Below, in pieces: positions 24,539 through 32,140 of a stretch of 64,000 bases of DNA (its first letter is position 1; each line of letters opens with the position of its first letter). Under the pieces are notes generated by a model. It was not told the DNA's origin and did no database searches. It saw only the letters and a list, made by a program, of their open reading frames with translations. A program made the position numbers and the translations under genes. The stretch comes from Streptomyces griseosporeus. Its GTDB lineage: Bacteria; Actinomycetota; Actinomycetes; Streptomycetales; Streptomycetaceae. The stretch covers positions 62,001-126,000 of the forward strand of contig NZ_BNBR01000007.1 in assembly GCF_014656055.1 (NCBI RefSeq), in the 5' to 3' direction.

Positions 24539-25350
24539 CGCACCTCTCCCCGCACCGGGCCGAGCATCGGGGAGCGGCGGTCCTGGCGGCGCAGCTCACG
24601 GCGGTTGGAGCGCTCCTTGAGGATCACCTTCAGCACCCGCAGCCCGTCCCGCACGGCCCGCAGATTGCTGGTGCCGTGGATGCGCAGGTACTCGTGGCTC
24701 GGGATCTCCTGCACCTTCAGGCCGGCCTTGACGACCCGGATGTTCATCAGGGTCTCCACCTCGAACCCGGTGCAGTCCAGCTCGATCTTGTCCAGGCAGT
24801 GGCGCCAGAACGCGTTGTAGCCGTAGCAGAGGTCGGTGTACCGGGCGCCGAACTTGCGGTTGACGGCCGTGCACAGCGCCCAGTTGCCCAGCTTGCGGAT
24901 GAAGGTCATGTCGTCGGTGCCGCCGCCGTTGGCGAAGCGGGAGCCCTTGGCGAAGTCGGCACCGGAGACCAGGGCGGAGACGTACGACACGATCTCGTTG
25001 CCGTCGGCGGAGCCGTCCGCGTCGACCATCACGATGATGTCGCCGGTCGCGGCCTCGAAACCGGTGGTCAGGGCATCCCCCTTGCCCCGGCCCTGCTGCC
25101 GCACCACTTTGACGCCGGGCCACAGGTCACGGGCGACCTCGACGGTGTCGTCGGTGGAGTTGCCGTCCACCAGGACCACTTCGTGGATCCAGGCGGGCAG
25201 CGTCTTGAAGACGTACGGAAGGTTCTCCGCCTCGTTCATGGCCGGTATCACCACGCTGACCGGCGGGGTTATCGCCAGGTGCGAGGAGATCGGCCGGTAC
25301 TCGCCGGCCGTCTCGGGCGCCTGACTGCGCGAAGGCAGAACTGAGCTCAT
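24535..25350 (-). CDS. Family 2 glycosyltransferase, polyprenyl-phosphate transferase-like
   Basis: 271 aa. PVSVVIPAMNEAENLPYVFK, HEVVLVDGNSTDDTVEVA, GRGKGDALTTGFEAATGD and VMVDADGSADGNEI are the conserved blocks of DPM1/ArnC-like GT2 enzymes, which load a sugar onto a polyprenyl phosphate. No C-terminal membrane helices follow, so it is the soluble type. Start ATG 25350 follows GAGAGGGA. First gene of the minus-strand operon GT2-GT2-deacetylase-flippase; the 430-bp region upstream probably carries the promoter. Confidence 0.88.
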   Translation of the reverse strand: MSSVLPSRSQAPETAGEYRPISSHLAITPPVSVVIPAMNEAENLPYVFKTLPAWIHEVVLVDGNSTDDTVEVARDLWPGVKVVRQQGRGKGDALTTGFEAATGDIIVMVDADGSADGNEIVSYVSALVSGADFAKGSRFANGGGTDDMTFIRKLGNWALCTAVNRKFGARYTDLCYGYNAFWRHCLDKIELDCTGFEVETLMNIRVVKAGLKVQEIPSHEYLRIHGTSNLRAVRDGLRVLKVILKERSNRRELRRQDRRSPMLGPVRGEVR

Positions 25351-25780
25351 GGAACGGTCCCTCTCGTCCGGCGGACCGCCCGCCCCTGGGCGGCCCGGCT
25401 GTGTGTCCGGTTCGAAAGGGGGGTATCTCACGCACGGCACGGACATCTGACGCTCCGTGTCCATGGGTGAGCTGGCAAAGTGGCCGGTCTGCCGCTGGCG
25501 GGCAGCCGGTCGCGCGGCACGACTCGGTCACAGAAGCGGTCACCGAGCACGGCACCCCCCTACCGCGCCCCGCCCCGGAACGTCGCGGTCCTTGAGCCCT
25601 CCCCATGAGCCGCTGTGTGACGGACCGTTGCGGGTGAGATGTACGACGGTATTGACGATTGAACCAGTATGGCAAGACCTGGAACGAGGTCTCACGTTTT
25701 TCGTTGATCGTCGCGCTTGTGCTGAATTCGAACGGATCTGTCCGATCCGCTTGAGCGATCTGCTCGTTGCGCACGCACAC
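25351..25780. other. 430-bp non-coding region upstream of the exopolysaccharide operon
   Basis: No gene supported. The half nearer 25780 looks less GC-rich than its surroundings and holds two inverted repeats: AGACCT/AGGTCT at 25675-25692, followed by TTTTT, and CGGATC/GATCCG at 25733-25749. The first resembles a plus-strand terminator or protein site, the second may end the membrane protein gene at 25781. A long 5' leader for the operon is possible. Confidence 0.5.
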
Positions 25781-26197
25781 TCAGGTGCGGCCGCGCCACC
25801 GCCGCAGCAGGACCAGCAGGAACACAAGCGCGCTGATCACGGTCACGGCCGCGACCCCGCCGCGCACCGACCAGCGGTGTACGGCGAGCATGCCCTGGGC
25901 CACCAGCATGTTCATCACGATCGCGCCCGCAACCGCGGCAACGGTCCGACCGAACGGATCCAGCCCGCGCAGCGCGGCGGCGATCGCCGCGGCCGGGGTC
26001 GCGAGCAGGAAGAACAGGGTGAGCGGGCCGCGCAGCGGCGAGGCCGAACCGGTGAACACGAGCAGCGCGCCGCACACGGCGACGGCCGTCGCGGCGCCCG
26101 CGAGCAGCGGTGACAGGTCCCGGCGCGGTACCGGCGGTTCCGCTTCGGTGCCGTCCGGCGGGCCTGATGAACCTGTCCTGATGCGGATGGTCTGCAT
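25781..26197 (-). CDS. Small integral membrane protein, unknown function
   Basis: 138 aa. A 35-residue polar N-terminus rich in Pro, Gly and Arg is followed by four hydrophobic helices (LLAGAATAVAVCGALLVF, LTLFFLLATPAAAIAAAL, VAAVAGAIVMNMLVAQGML, VAAVTVISALVFLLVLL) and a short basic tail. No family recognised. ATG 26197 is preferred (MQTIRIRTGSS). Same direction as, and upstream of, the exopolysaccharide operon but separated from it by 430 bp, so a link is only suggestive. Confidence 0.65.
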   Translation of the reverse strand: MQTIRIRTGSSGPPDGTEAEPPVPRRDLSPLLAGAATAVAVCGALLVFTGSASPLRGPLTLFFLLATPAAAIAAALRGLDPFGRTVAAVAGAIVMNMLVAQGMLAVHRWSVRGGVAAVTVISALVFLLVLLRRWRGRT

Positions 26198-26318
26198 TGC
26201 CGACTTTTCCCCCCGAAGCGCCGGATGCCGGGCTTCAATGTCGCGCAGCCCCGTACGGGCCGTCAAGATGCGGAACCCGTCCGGCCCGGCCGTCCCCGCC
26301 CTCTCCGGCACCCCGTAT

Positions 26319-26364
26319 TTGACGCGCCGTCAATAATATTTTTGACATGGACACTTCCTGTCAA
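26319..26364 (+). promoter_or_regulatory. AT-rich promoter region with two TTGAC/GTCAA inverted repeats before the SGNH esterase
   Basis: TTGACGCGCCGTCAA (26319-26333) is a near-perfect palindrome; TTGACA (26342-26347) and TGTCAA (26359-26364) form a second pair with 11-bp spacing. TAATATT between them is unusually AT-rich here. The run TTCCTGTCAACACGCG resembles elements upstream of both protease genes. Confidence 0.55.
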
Positions 26365-26417
26365 CACGCGTAGCTGCTACCAAAGTTCTGGCAGAGATCC
26401 TGCTAAAGGGAGGTTCC

Positions 26418-27224
26418 ATGAGACGTTCCCGCTTTGTCGTTTTCGTCACCTCGCTCCTCCTCGCCGTCGGTGCCGCCCTGACCGGGGCCGCCGCGGCACA
26501 GGCCTCCGAAACCGCCGTCTCCGGCGGCTATGTGGCCCTCGGCGACTCCTACTCCTCAGGCGTCGGCACGGGCAGCTACATCAGCTCGAGCGGCGACTGC
26601 AAGCGCAGCACCAAGGCGTACCCGTACCTGTGGAACGCCGCCCACGCCCCGTCCTCGTTCACCTTCGCCGCCTGCTCGGGCGCCCGAACGGATGAAGTTC
26701 TGGCGAGTCAGCTCGGCGGGCTCAGCAGCTCCACCGGCCTCGTGTCGATCAGCGTCGGCGGCAACGACGCAGGCTTCGCCGACGTCATGACGACCTGTGT
26801 GCTGAACTCCGACAGCACCTGCCTCTCCCGCATCAACACGGCCAAGGCGTACGTCGACTCGACCCTGCCGGGCAAGCTCGACACCGTCTACTCCGCGATC
26901 CGCAGCAAGGCACCCAACGCCCGCGTCGTCGTGCTCGGCTACCCCCGCTTCTACCAGCTCGGCACGGTCTGCCTCGGCCTCTCCGAGACCAAGCGGGCCG
27001 CGATCAACGACGCGGCCGACTACCTGGACAGCGCCATCGCCAAACGCGCCGCCGACCACGGCTTCGTCTTCGGCGACGTCCGCACCACCTTCACCGGGCA
27101 CGAGATCTGCTCCGGCAGCTCGTGGCTGAACAGCCTCAACTGGCTCAACATCGGCGAGTCGTACCACCCCACCGCCGCCGGCCACTCGGGCGGCTACCTG
27201 CCGGTGCTCACGAACGCGGCCTGA
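26418..27224 (+). CDS. Secreted SGNH/GDSL esterase
   Basis: 268 aa. Sec signal with cleavage near AQA-SETA (residue 30). YVALGDSYSSGVG is block I with nucleophile Ser44; block III is SVGGNDAGF; block V is SYHPTAAGH with His250 two residues from the helper position. Six cysteines fit three disulfides, as in the structurally known Streptomyces GDSL lipases/esterases (S. rimosus lipase and S. coelicolor SCO1725), to which this reads as a close homologue. AGGGAGG lies 7 bp before the ATG. Extracellular lipid ester hydrolysis. Confidence 0.93.
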   Translation: MRRSRFVVFVTSLLLAVGAALTGAAAAQASETAVSGGYVALGDSYSSGVGTGSYISSSGDCKRSTKAYPYLWNAAHAPSSFTFAACSGARTDEVLASQLGGLSSSTGLVSISVGGNDAGFADVMTTCVLNSDSTCLSRINTAKAYVDSTLPGKLDTVYSAIRSKAPNARVVVLGYPRFYQLGTVCLGLSETKRAAINDAADYLDSAIAKRAADHGFVFGDVRTTFTGHEICSGSSWLNSLNWLNIGESYHPTAAGHSGGYLPVLTNAA

Positions 27225-27251
27225 TCCCCTACGGGCCGCGCTCGCGCCCCC

Positions 27252-28871
27252 TCAGGGGGTCGCACCGGGCGCAGGAGAGGAGGCCCCGCCCGACGGGGTC
27301 TCCTCGACGCACGTCACCGAGAACGTCACCTTCTCCGACGAGGTGTGCACCGGCGAGCGCACCTCCACACCGATCGCGTTCTCGTACGTCCCGCTCTCCG
27401 CGTACGTCGTCACGGTGACCCGGTCCTGCCGGGTCCGCCCGCCGCCCTCGGGGAACGACAGCGTCTTCCAGCCCGGGTCGGTGACCTCCCCGTCCCGCGC
27501 CACCCACCGGTAGTCCACCCGCGCCGGCAGCCGCCCCACCGTGAACGTCGCCGTGAAGGCGGGCGCCTGCTCCCGCGGCGGCGGACAGCTGCCCGAGTAC
27601 TCCGTGTGTGCGCCGGCCACGCTGACGTGGACCGTCTGCGGGGGAGGGCTGGAGGTGCTTCGGCTCGGGGTGGGCGTCGGCGTCGCTTCCGGGGTCGTCC
27701 TGGTCTCGCTCGGCGTCGGCGTCGGTGTCGTCGGCGTGGTCGCGGGCGCCCCGCGGCTGCTGCTCGCCGCGCCCGCGGTGCCCCCGTGCCCGCCCCCGCC
27801 GTCCCGGTCGAGCAGTGTGTACGTCAGCCCGCCGATCGCCAGCGCCAGCGCGGCCAGCCCCGCGATCAGCACGACGGCCGACCGGCGCCCGCGGTCTCGC
27901 TCCTCCTCCGGCTCCCCGTATCCGGTCTCCACCACCGGCACCGGCGCGGGCATCGGCAGGGGCGGCGTCGGCCCCGGCCGCTCCGGATGCGCCGCGGTCG
28001 TGGGCGCGTACGGCAGACCGGCCGCCGCGCCGGTGCGTGCGGTGCCGCCCGCCCCGATCACCCGCAGGTCCCGCTCGGCCGTCTCGGCGGGCACCCGCTC
28101 GGCCGGGTCCTTGCGCAGCAGCGCCTCGATCACGGGCGTGAGCGGTCCGGCCCGGCGCGGCGGCGGCAGCTCGTCGTCGACGATCGCGCGCAAGGTGCTC
28201 AGCGGTGTGTCGTGGCGGAAGGGGGAGTGGCCCTCGACCGCCGCGTACAGCAGCACGCCCAGCGACCACAGGTCCGACTCGGGGCCCGGCGTGCGGCCCA
28301 GCGCCCGCTCGGGGGCGAGGAACTCCGGCGAGCCGATCACCTCGCCGGTCATGGTCAGCGCGGAGCTGCCCTCGACCATCGCGATGCCGAAGTCGGTGAG
28401 GACCACCCGGCCGTCGTTGGACAGCAGCACGTTGGCGGGCTTCACGTCCCGGTGCAGCACCCCCACCGCGTGCGCCGCCCGCAGCGCGGCCAGCACCTCG
28501 GCGCCGATGTGCGCGGCCCGCTGCGGGGCGATCGGGCCCTCGGCGTCCAGGAGTTCGGCGAGCGAGATGCCCCGCACCAGCTCCATCACGATCCACGGCC
28601 GGCCGTCCTGTGTGGCCACGTCGTACACCGTCACCACGTTGCGGCTCGCGACCCGGGCCGCCGCCCACGCCTCGCGCTCCAGCCGGGCGTACATGCGCTC
28701 CACGTCGGACGCCGGCAGCCCCGCCGGGGCGCGGACCTCCTTGACGGCGACCTCGCGGTGCAGCACCTCGTCACGGGCCCGCCACACCGTGCCCATCCCG
28801 CCCTCGCCGAGGGGGGACAGCAGACGGTAGCGGCCCGAGATCACCCGTTCACGGCCCGGCTCTTCGGACAC
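27252..28871 (-). CDS. Transmembrane Ser/Thr protein kinase with Ig-like extracellular domain
   Basis: 539 aa from GTG 28871 (SEEPGRERV), with an alternative ATG at 28889. Kinase domain 14-275: LGEGGMGTVWRARDE glycine loop, Lys44 in VAVKEV, catalytic HRDVKPANVLL (Asp142), DFG (Asp160), APE-like FLAPERA. A Pro-rich juxtamembrane region, one membrane helix around residue 345-368, then a long Thr/Pro linker (TTPTTPTPTPSETRTTPEA) and a ~110-residue beta-rich domain with two cysteines (SGSCPPP and SVTCVEE). No PASTA repeats, so ligand differs from PknB. Convergent with the SGNH gene; stops 27 bp apart. Confidence 0.9.
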   Translation of the reverse strand: MSEEPGRERVISGRYRLLSPLGEGGMGTVWRARDEVLHREVAVKEVRAPAGLPASDVERMYARLEREAWAAARVASRNVVTVYDVATQDGRPWIVMELVRGISLAELLDAEGPIAPQRAAHIGAEVLAALRAAHAVGVLHRDVKPANVLLSNDGRVVLTDFGIAMVEGSSALTMTGEVIGSPEFLAPERALGRTPGPESDLWSLGVLLYAAVEGHSPFRHDTPLSTLRAIVDDELPPPRRAGPLTPVIEALLRKDPAERVPAETAERDLRVIGAGGTARTGAAAGLPYAPTTAAHPERPGPTPPLPMPAPVPVVETGYGEPEEERDRGRRSAVVLIAGLAALALAIGGLTYTLLDRDGGGGHGGTAGAASSSRGAPATTPTTPTPTPSETRTTPEATPTPTPSRSTSSPPPQTVHVSVAGAHTEYSGSCPPPREQAPAFTATFTVGRLPARVDYRWVARDGEVTDPGWKTLSFPEGGGRTRQDRVTVTTYAESGTYENAIGVEVRSPVHTSSEKVTFSVTCVEETPSGGASSPAPGATP

Positions 28872-28932
28872 GGTGCCCCCATTTCGCATCCGGGCGAACT
28901 GTCTGTTTCTCCACGTTCTCCACGAAGGTAGC

Positions 28933-30498
28933 TCAGCCGAGTGCCGATGCCGCCCCCTTGAGCACCAATCCGGCTCCCAGGGCCACCACGACCGACGCGG
29001 ACCCCAGCGGCGCGACCCGCCGCACCAGCCCCGCCAGCGGGTGCGCGGTCCACCGGGGCCGCCGCTCCAGCAGCCGGGCCATGCCACCGCCCAGCCGGAC
29101 GACGGCGACGCCGGCCGCGGTGAGCGTCAGCGCCAGCCCGGCGCCGTAGGCCACCACGAGGACCAGCCCGAACCAGGCCTTCCCGAGCGCCGCCGCGCCG
29201 ACCAGCACGACGACCGCGGAGGGACTGGGCACGAGCCCACCGGCGAAGCCGAGGAGCAGGGTGCCGCGGAGGGTGGGGGAGACGGGGTGGGTGTGGGGGA
29301 CGCCGCCGTGGGTGTGGACGTGGGGGTGGGGGTGGTCGTGGTCGTGGGGGTGCTCGTGAGCGCCGTCGGGGTCGGCGGTGGGGTGGTCGTGGCTGTGGCT
29401 GTGGCTATGGCTGTGGTCATGGTCGTGCGCATCCCCGTGGCCATGGCCATGGCCGTGCCCCTGCGCCCGCCCCCGCAGTGCCCGTCGTACGAGTGTGCCG
29501 CCCGCCACCATGACCAGGGCGCCGCTCGCCATGCCCAGCCAGGCGATCACCGAGGGCGCCGCGGCCGAACCGGCGGTGACGAGGAGGCCGAGGGCGACCA
29601 CGCCGAGGGTGTGGGTGACGGTGACCGACGCGGCCAGCGGCAGCACGTCCGTCAGCCGGGCGCGGCCCCCGCGGGCGGCGGCCGTCGCGGCCATGAGGGT
29701 CTTGCCGTGCCCCGGGGCGAGGGCGTGCAGCGCGCCGAGGCCGACGGCGACGACCAGGGCGAGGGCCGCGAAGCCCACGGTGAGGTCGTGCCGGGCGACG
29801 AGCGAGTCGAGGGCACGGGTGAAGCGGTCGGCGCCGCGCGGCAGCACGGACGCGGCGGGGGCGTCGGTCGTCTCCTCGGCCAGGGCCGGGCCGCCGGGCC
29901 GTACCCGCAGGGAGGCGGTGACGGTGTGGGCGGGGGAGGAGAGCAACTCCCCCGGATACTGAGTCAGTCGCCGCGAGGCGGACCGCTCCGGCACGTCGGA
30001 GGCGGTGAGGGTGGTCCGGTCGCCGCGCGCTGTGATCTCCCGCCAGCCGGGGCCGGAGTCGGCGCCCGCGCTGTGGAACGCGAGGGCGACGGAGTCCGCG
30101 CGGGGCAGGGGAGCGGTCAGCCGGCACTCCACGCGCAGGGTGTCGAGCCCGGCCTGCCCGGGCCGCACCAGCACCCGGCCGCTCTCGGCGGTCAGGGCGA
30201 CGGCGCGCCCGTCGACGGTGACGGTGCTGCCCTCGGCGGCCTCCCGGCACCGCTGCCGCGCCCACGCGTCCCGACCGAGCCGCCGCAGTGCGGGCTTGGC
30301 CTGGGTGGCGGGGATCTCGGCGAGGTCCTCGACGTGGTCGACGCGCAGGACTCCGGGGGCGGCGACGAGGCCGTCGTAGCGGTTGACGGTGAAGTTGCCG
30401 AGCGGGTGCGCGTGCGCCGAGGCCGCGGGCAGCAGCGCGATCGCGGCGGCGGTCGTGAGGACGGCGGCGCAGGAGGCGAGGAACCGACGGACGGTCAC
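28933..30498 (-). CDS. NicO/RcnA-type metal transporter with extracytoplasmic N-terminal domain and His-rich loop
   Basis: 521 aa. Signal peptide, then mature HAHPLGNFTVNRYDGL and a soluble domain of about 220 residues, followed by six to seven helices. GALHALAPGHGKTL is the HxxxxxHG-like metal motif of NicO/RcnA transporters. A loop between helices 3 and 4 holds GHGHGHGHGDAHDHDHSHSH and continues for about 60 residues with some two dozen histidines. This fits Ni/Co (or related divalent) transport, probably efflux or sensing. GTG 30498 overlaps the TPR gene stop (GTGA), so the two are co-translated. Its two neighbours and the divergent sigma factor suggest one stress-responsive locus. Confidence 0.85.
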   Translation of the reverse strand: MTVRRFLASCAAVLTTAAAIALLPAASAHAHPLGNFTVNRYDGLVAAPGVLRVDHVEDLAEIPATQAKPALRRLGRDAWARQRCREAAEGSTVTVDGRAVALTAESGRVLVRPGQAGLDTLRVECRLTAPLPRADSVALAFHSAGADSGPGWREITARGDRTTLTASDVPERSASRRLTQYPGELLSSPAHTVTASLRVRPGGPALAEETTDAPAASVLPRGADRFTRALDSLVARHDLTVGFAALALVVAVGLGALHALAPGHGKTLMAATAAARGGRARLTDVLPLAASVTVTHTLGVVALGLLVTAGSAAAPSVIAWLGMASGALVMVAGGTLVRRALRGRAQGHGHGHGHGDAHDHDHSHSHSHSHDHPTADPDGAHEHPHDHDHPHPHVHTHGGVPHTHPVSPTLRGTLLLGFAGGLVPSPSAVVVLVGAAALGKAWFGLVLVVAYGAGLALTLTAAGVAVVRLGGGMARLLERRPRWTAHPLAGLVRRVAPLGSASVVVALGAGLVLKGAASALG

Positions 30499-32036
30499 CG
30501 GCCGGCCTCCAGCGCGGTGCGGGCGGCGCGGGCGCCGAGCGGGGAGAAGCCGGGGTTGAGCTTCAGAGCCGCCGTGAGCGCGGCGCGGCCCTCGGCGGAG
30601 TGTCCGGTGGCGCGTTCGATCACGCCGCGGTGGTAGAGGAAGGACGCGTTGCGGTAGCCGGTGGCGGTGGCGCGCCGGGCGTAGGGGAGGGCTTCGGCGT
30701 CCCGGCCGCTGACGTGCAGCGCCCAGGCGAGGGCGTCGGCGGTGTGCACGGTGTGCCGGCGGGCCCACTCGGCGCGGGCCGCGCGCAGGGCCGTGGCGGC
30801 GTCGCCGTGGTCGGCGGCGGCGAGCGCGGTGTCGAGGTCGGCGTCGACGCCGTTGGCCCGGGCCAGCGCCGCCCAGGCGCCGACCAGGTCGTACTGCTCG
30901 CCTGCCTTCTCCCGTTCGCCGCCCGCCTCGTACAGCTCGCCGAGCGCGACCAGCGAGCCGGGCAGCGGAGCGCGCGAGACGACCAGCTCCAGGTCCCGCA
31001 CGGCCGCCGCGCGGTCACCGAGCGCGGCCCGGGCGCGGGCCCGGCCCTCCAGCGCGGGCAGGTAGGTGTCGTCGGCGGCGAGCGCGCGGGCGTAGTGCCG
31101 CAGGGCGCCGCGGTAGTCGCCCTGGTTCCAGGCGAGCTGGCCGAGCTGGCCGGCGACGTACGCGACGTCGCCGCGGGCGGTCGCGGACGCCAGGGCCTGC
31201 TCCAGCACGCGGCGCGCGCCGGTCACATCGCCGCGCAGCTCACGGACGTAGGCGTACCGCGTGAACACCGGGATGCCGGGCCGCCGCGCGTCGGCGAGAT
31301 CGGCGGCGCGGGCGGCCTCCGCGTACCGGCCCAGCTCGACCAGGGCGTCGATACGGCTGCACAGCGCGCGTTCGCTGTAGGGGTTCCGCGCCAGGGCGCG
31401 CTCGGCGTCGGCGAGGGCGCCGGTGAAGTCGTGCCGGGCGGCGGCGAGGGCGGCCCGGCCGGCCAGGGCGGCGTCGTTTCCGGGCCGCAGCTCCAGCGAG
31501 CGCCGCAGCGCCCGCTCGGCCTGCGGATAGCGCGAGGGGTCGCCCTGGGTACGGGCCTGCTCGACGTAGGCGAGCCCGAGCGTGGCCCAGGATCCGTAGT
31601 CCCTTGGCTGGGAGCGGAGCCGTTCCTGCAGCCCCGCGACCTGGGCGTCCAGATCCCCGCCCGCGAGCAGGGCCGGGTCGGCACCGGCGGGCGCCGCGAC
31701 GGCGACGCCGCCCCCGCCGTCCCGCACGCTCCCCACGGCCACGGCCCCCGCACTCAACGCCACGGCCAGCAACAGCCCGCACCCCACCAGCCCCCGCGCC
31801 CGCCGCCCGGCGTCCCGGAACCGCCGCACGGCGGCGACACGCCGAGCCGCGCTCGGGGCGGCCTCCCTGGTGCTGTCGGTGCCGCCCGAACTCCTCGCGC
31901 TCTCGGCACTCTTCGCACTCTTCGCGTTCTCGGCGTTCTCGGCGCCCTCGGCCGGACCCGGCCCTGTCTCCGGGCCCGGCCGAAGCGGACGGGTGGCCTG
32001 TCGCTCCTGGCCGGTGTCGTGCGTGCGCGGGGCCAT
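30495..32036 (-). CDS. Membrane-anchored TPR protein
   Basis: 513 aa. Polar N-terminus of ~90 residues containing an AENAENAKSAKSAESA repeat, one membrane helix (GLVGCGLLLAVALSAGAVAV), then about ten TPR-like helix pairs covering residues about 150-510 (for example SWATLGLAYVEQARTQGD, ALAGRAALAAARHDF, AYVAGQLGQLAWNQGD). The repeats would face outside the cell. GAGGAGGG ends 7 bases before ATG 32036. Co-translated with the NicO-type transporter downstream and 104 bp after the DUF4331 gene. Likely scaffold for a surface complex; no enzymatic motif. Confidence 0.82.
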   Translation of the reverse strand: MAPRTHDTGQERQATRPLRPGPETGPGPAEGAENAENAKSAKSAESARSSGGTDSTREAAPSAARRVAAVRRFRDAGRRARGLVGCGLLLAVALSAGAVAVGSVRDGGGGVAVAAPAGADPALLAGGDLDAQVAGLQERLRSQPRDYGSWATLGLAYVEQARTQGDPSRYPQAERALRRSLELRPGNDAALAGRAALAAARHDFTGALADAERALARNPYSERALCSRIDALVELGRYAEAARAADLADARRPGIPVFTRYAYVRELRGDVTGARRVLEQALASATARGDVAYVAGQLGQLAWNQGDYRGALRHYARALAADDTYLPALEGRARARAALGDRAAAVRDLELVVSRAPLPGSLVALGELYEAGGEREKAGEQYDLVGAWAALARANGVDADLDTALAAADHGDAATALRAARAEWARRHTVHTADALAWALHVSGRDAEALPYARRATATGYRNASFLYHRGVIERATGHSAEGRAALTAALKLNPGFSPLGARAARTALEAGR

Positions 32037-32140
32037 GCCCCCTCCTCGTTCGGCGTGCTGTGCAGGGACGTCGGGGGCGCGGCCCGTGCCGTGGGGGACG
32101 GGAGGTTTCACGGGCCGCGCCGGTCGGTGGGGCGGTGCGG

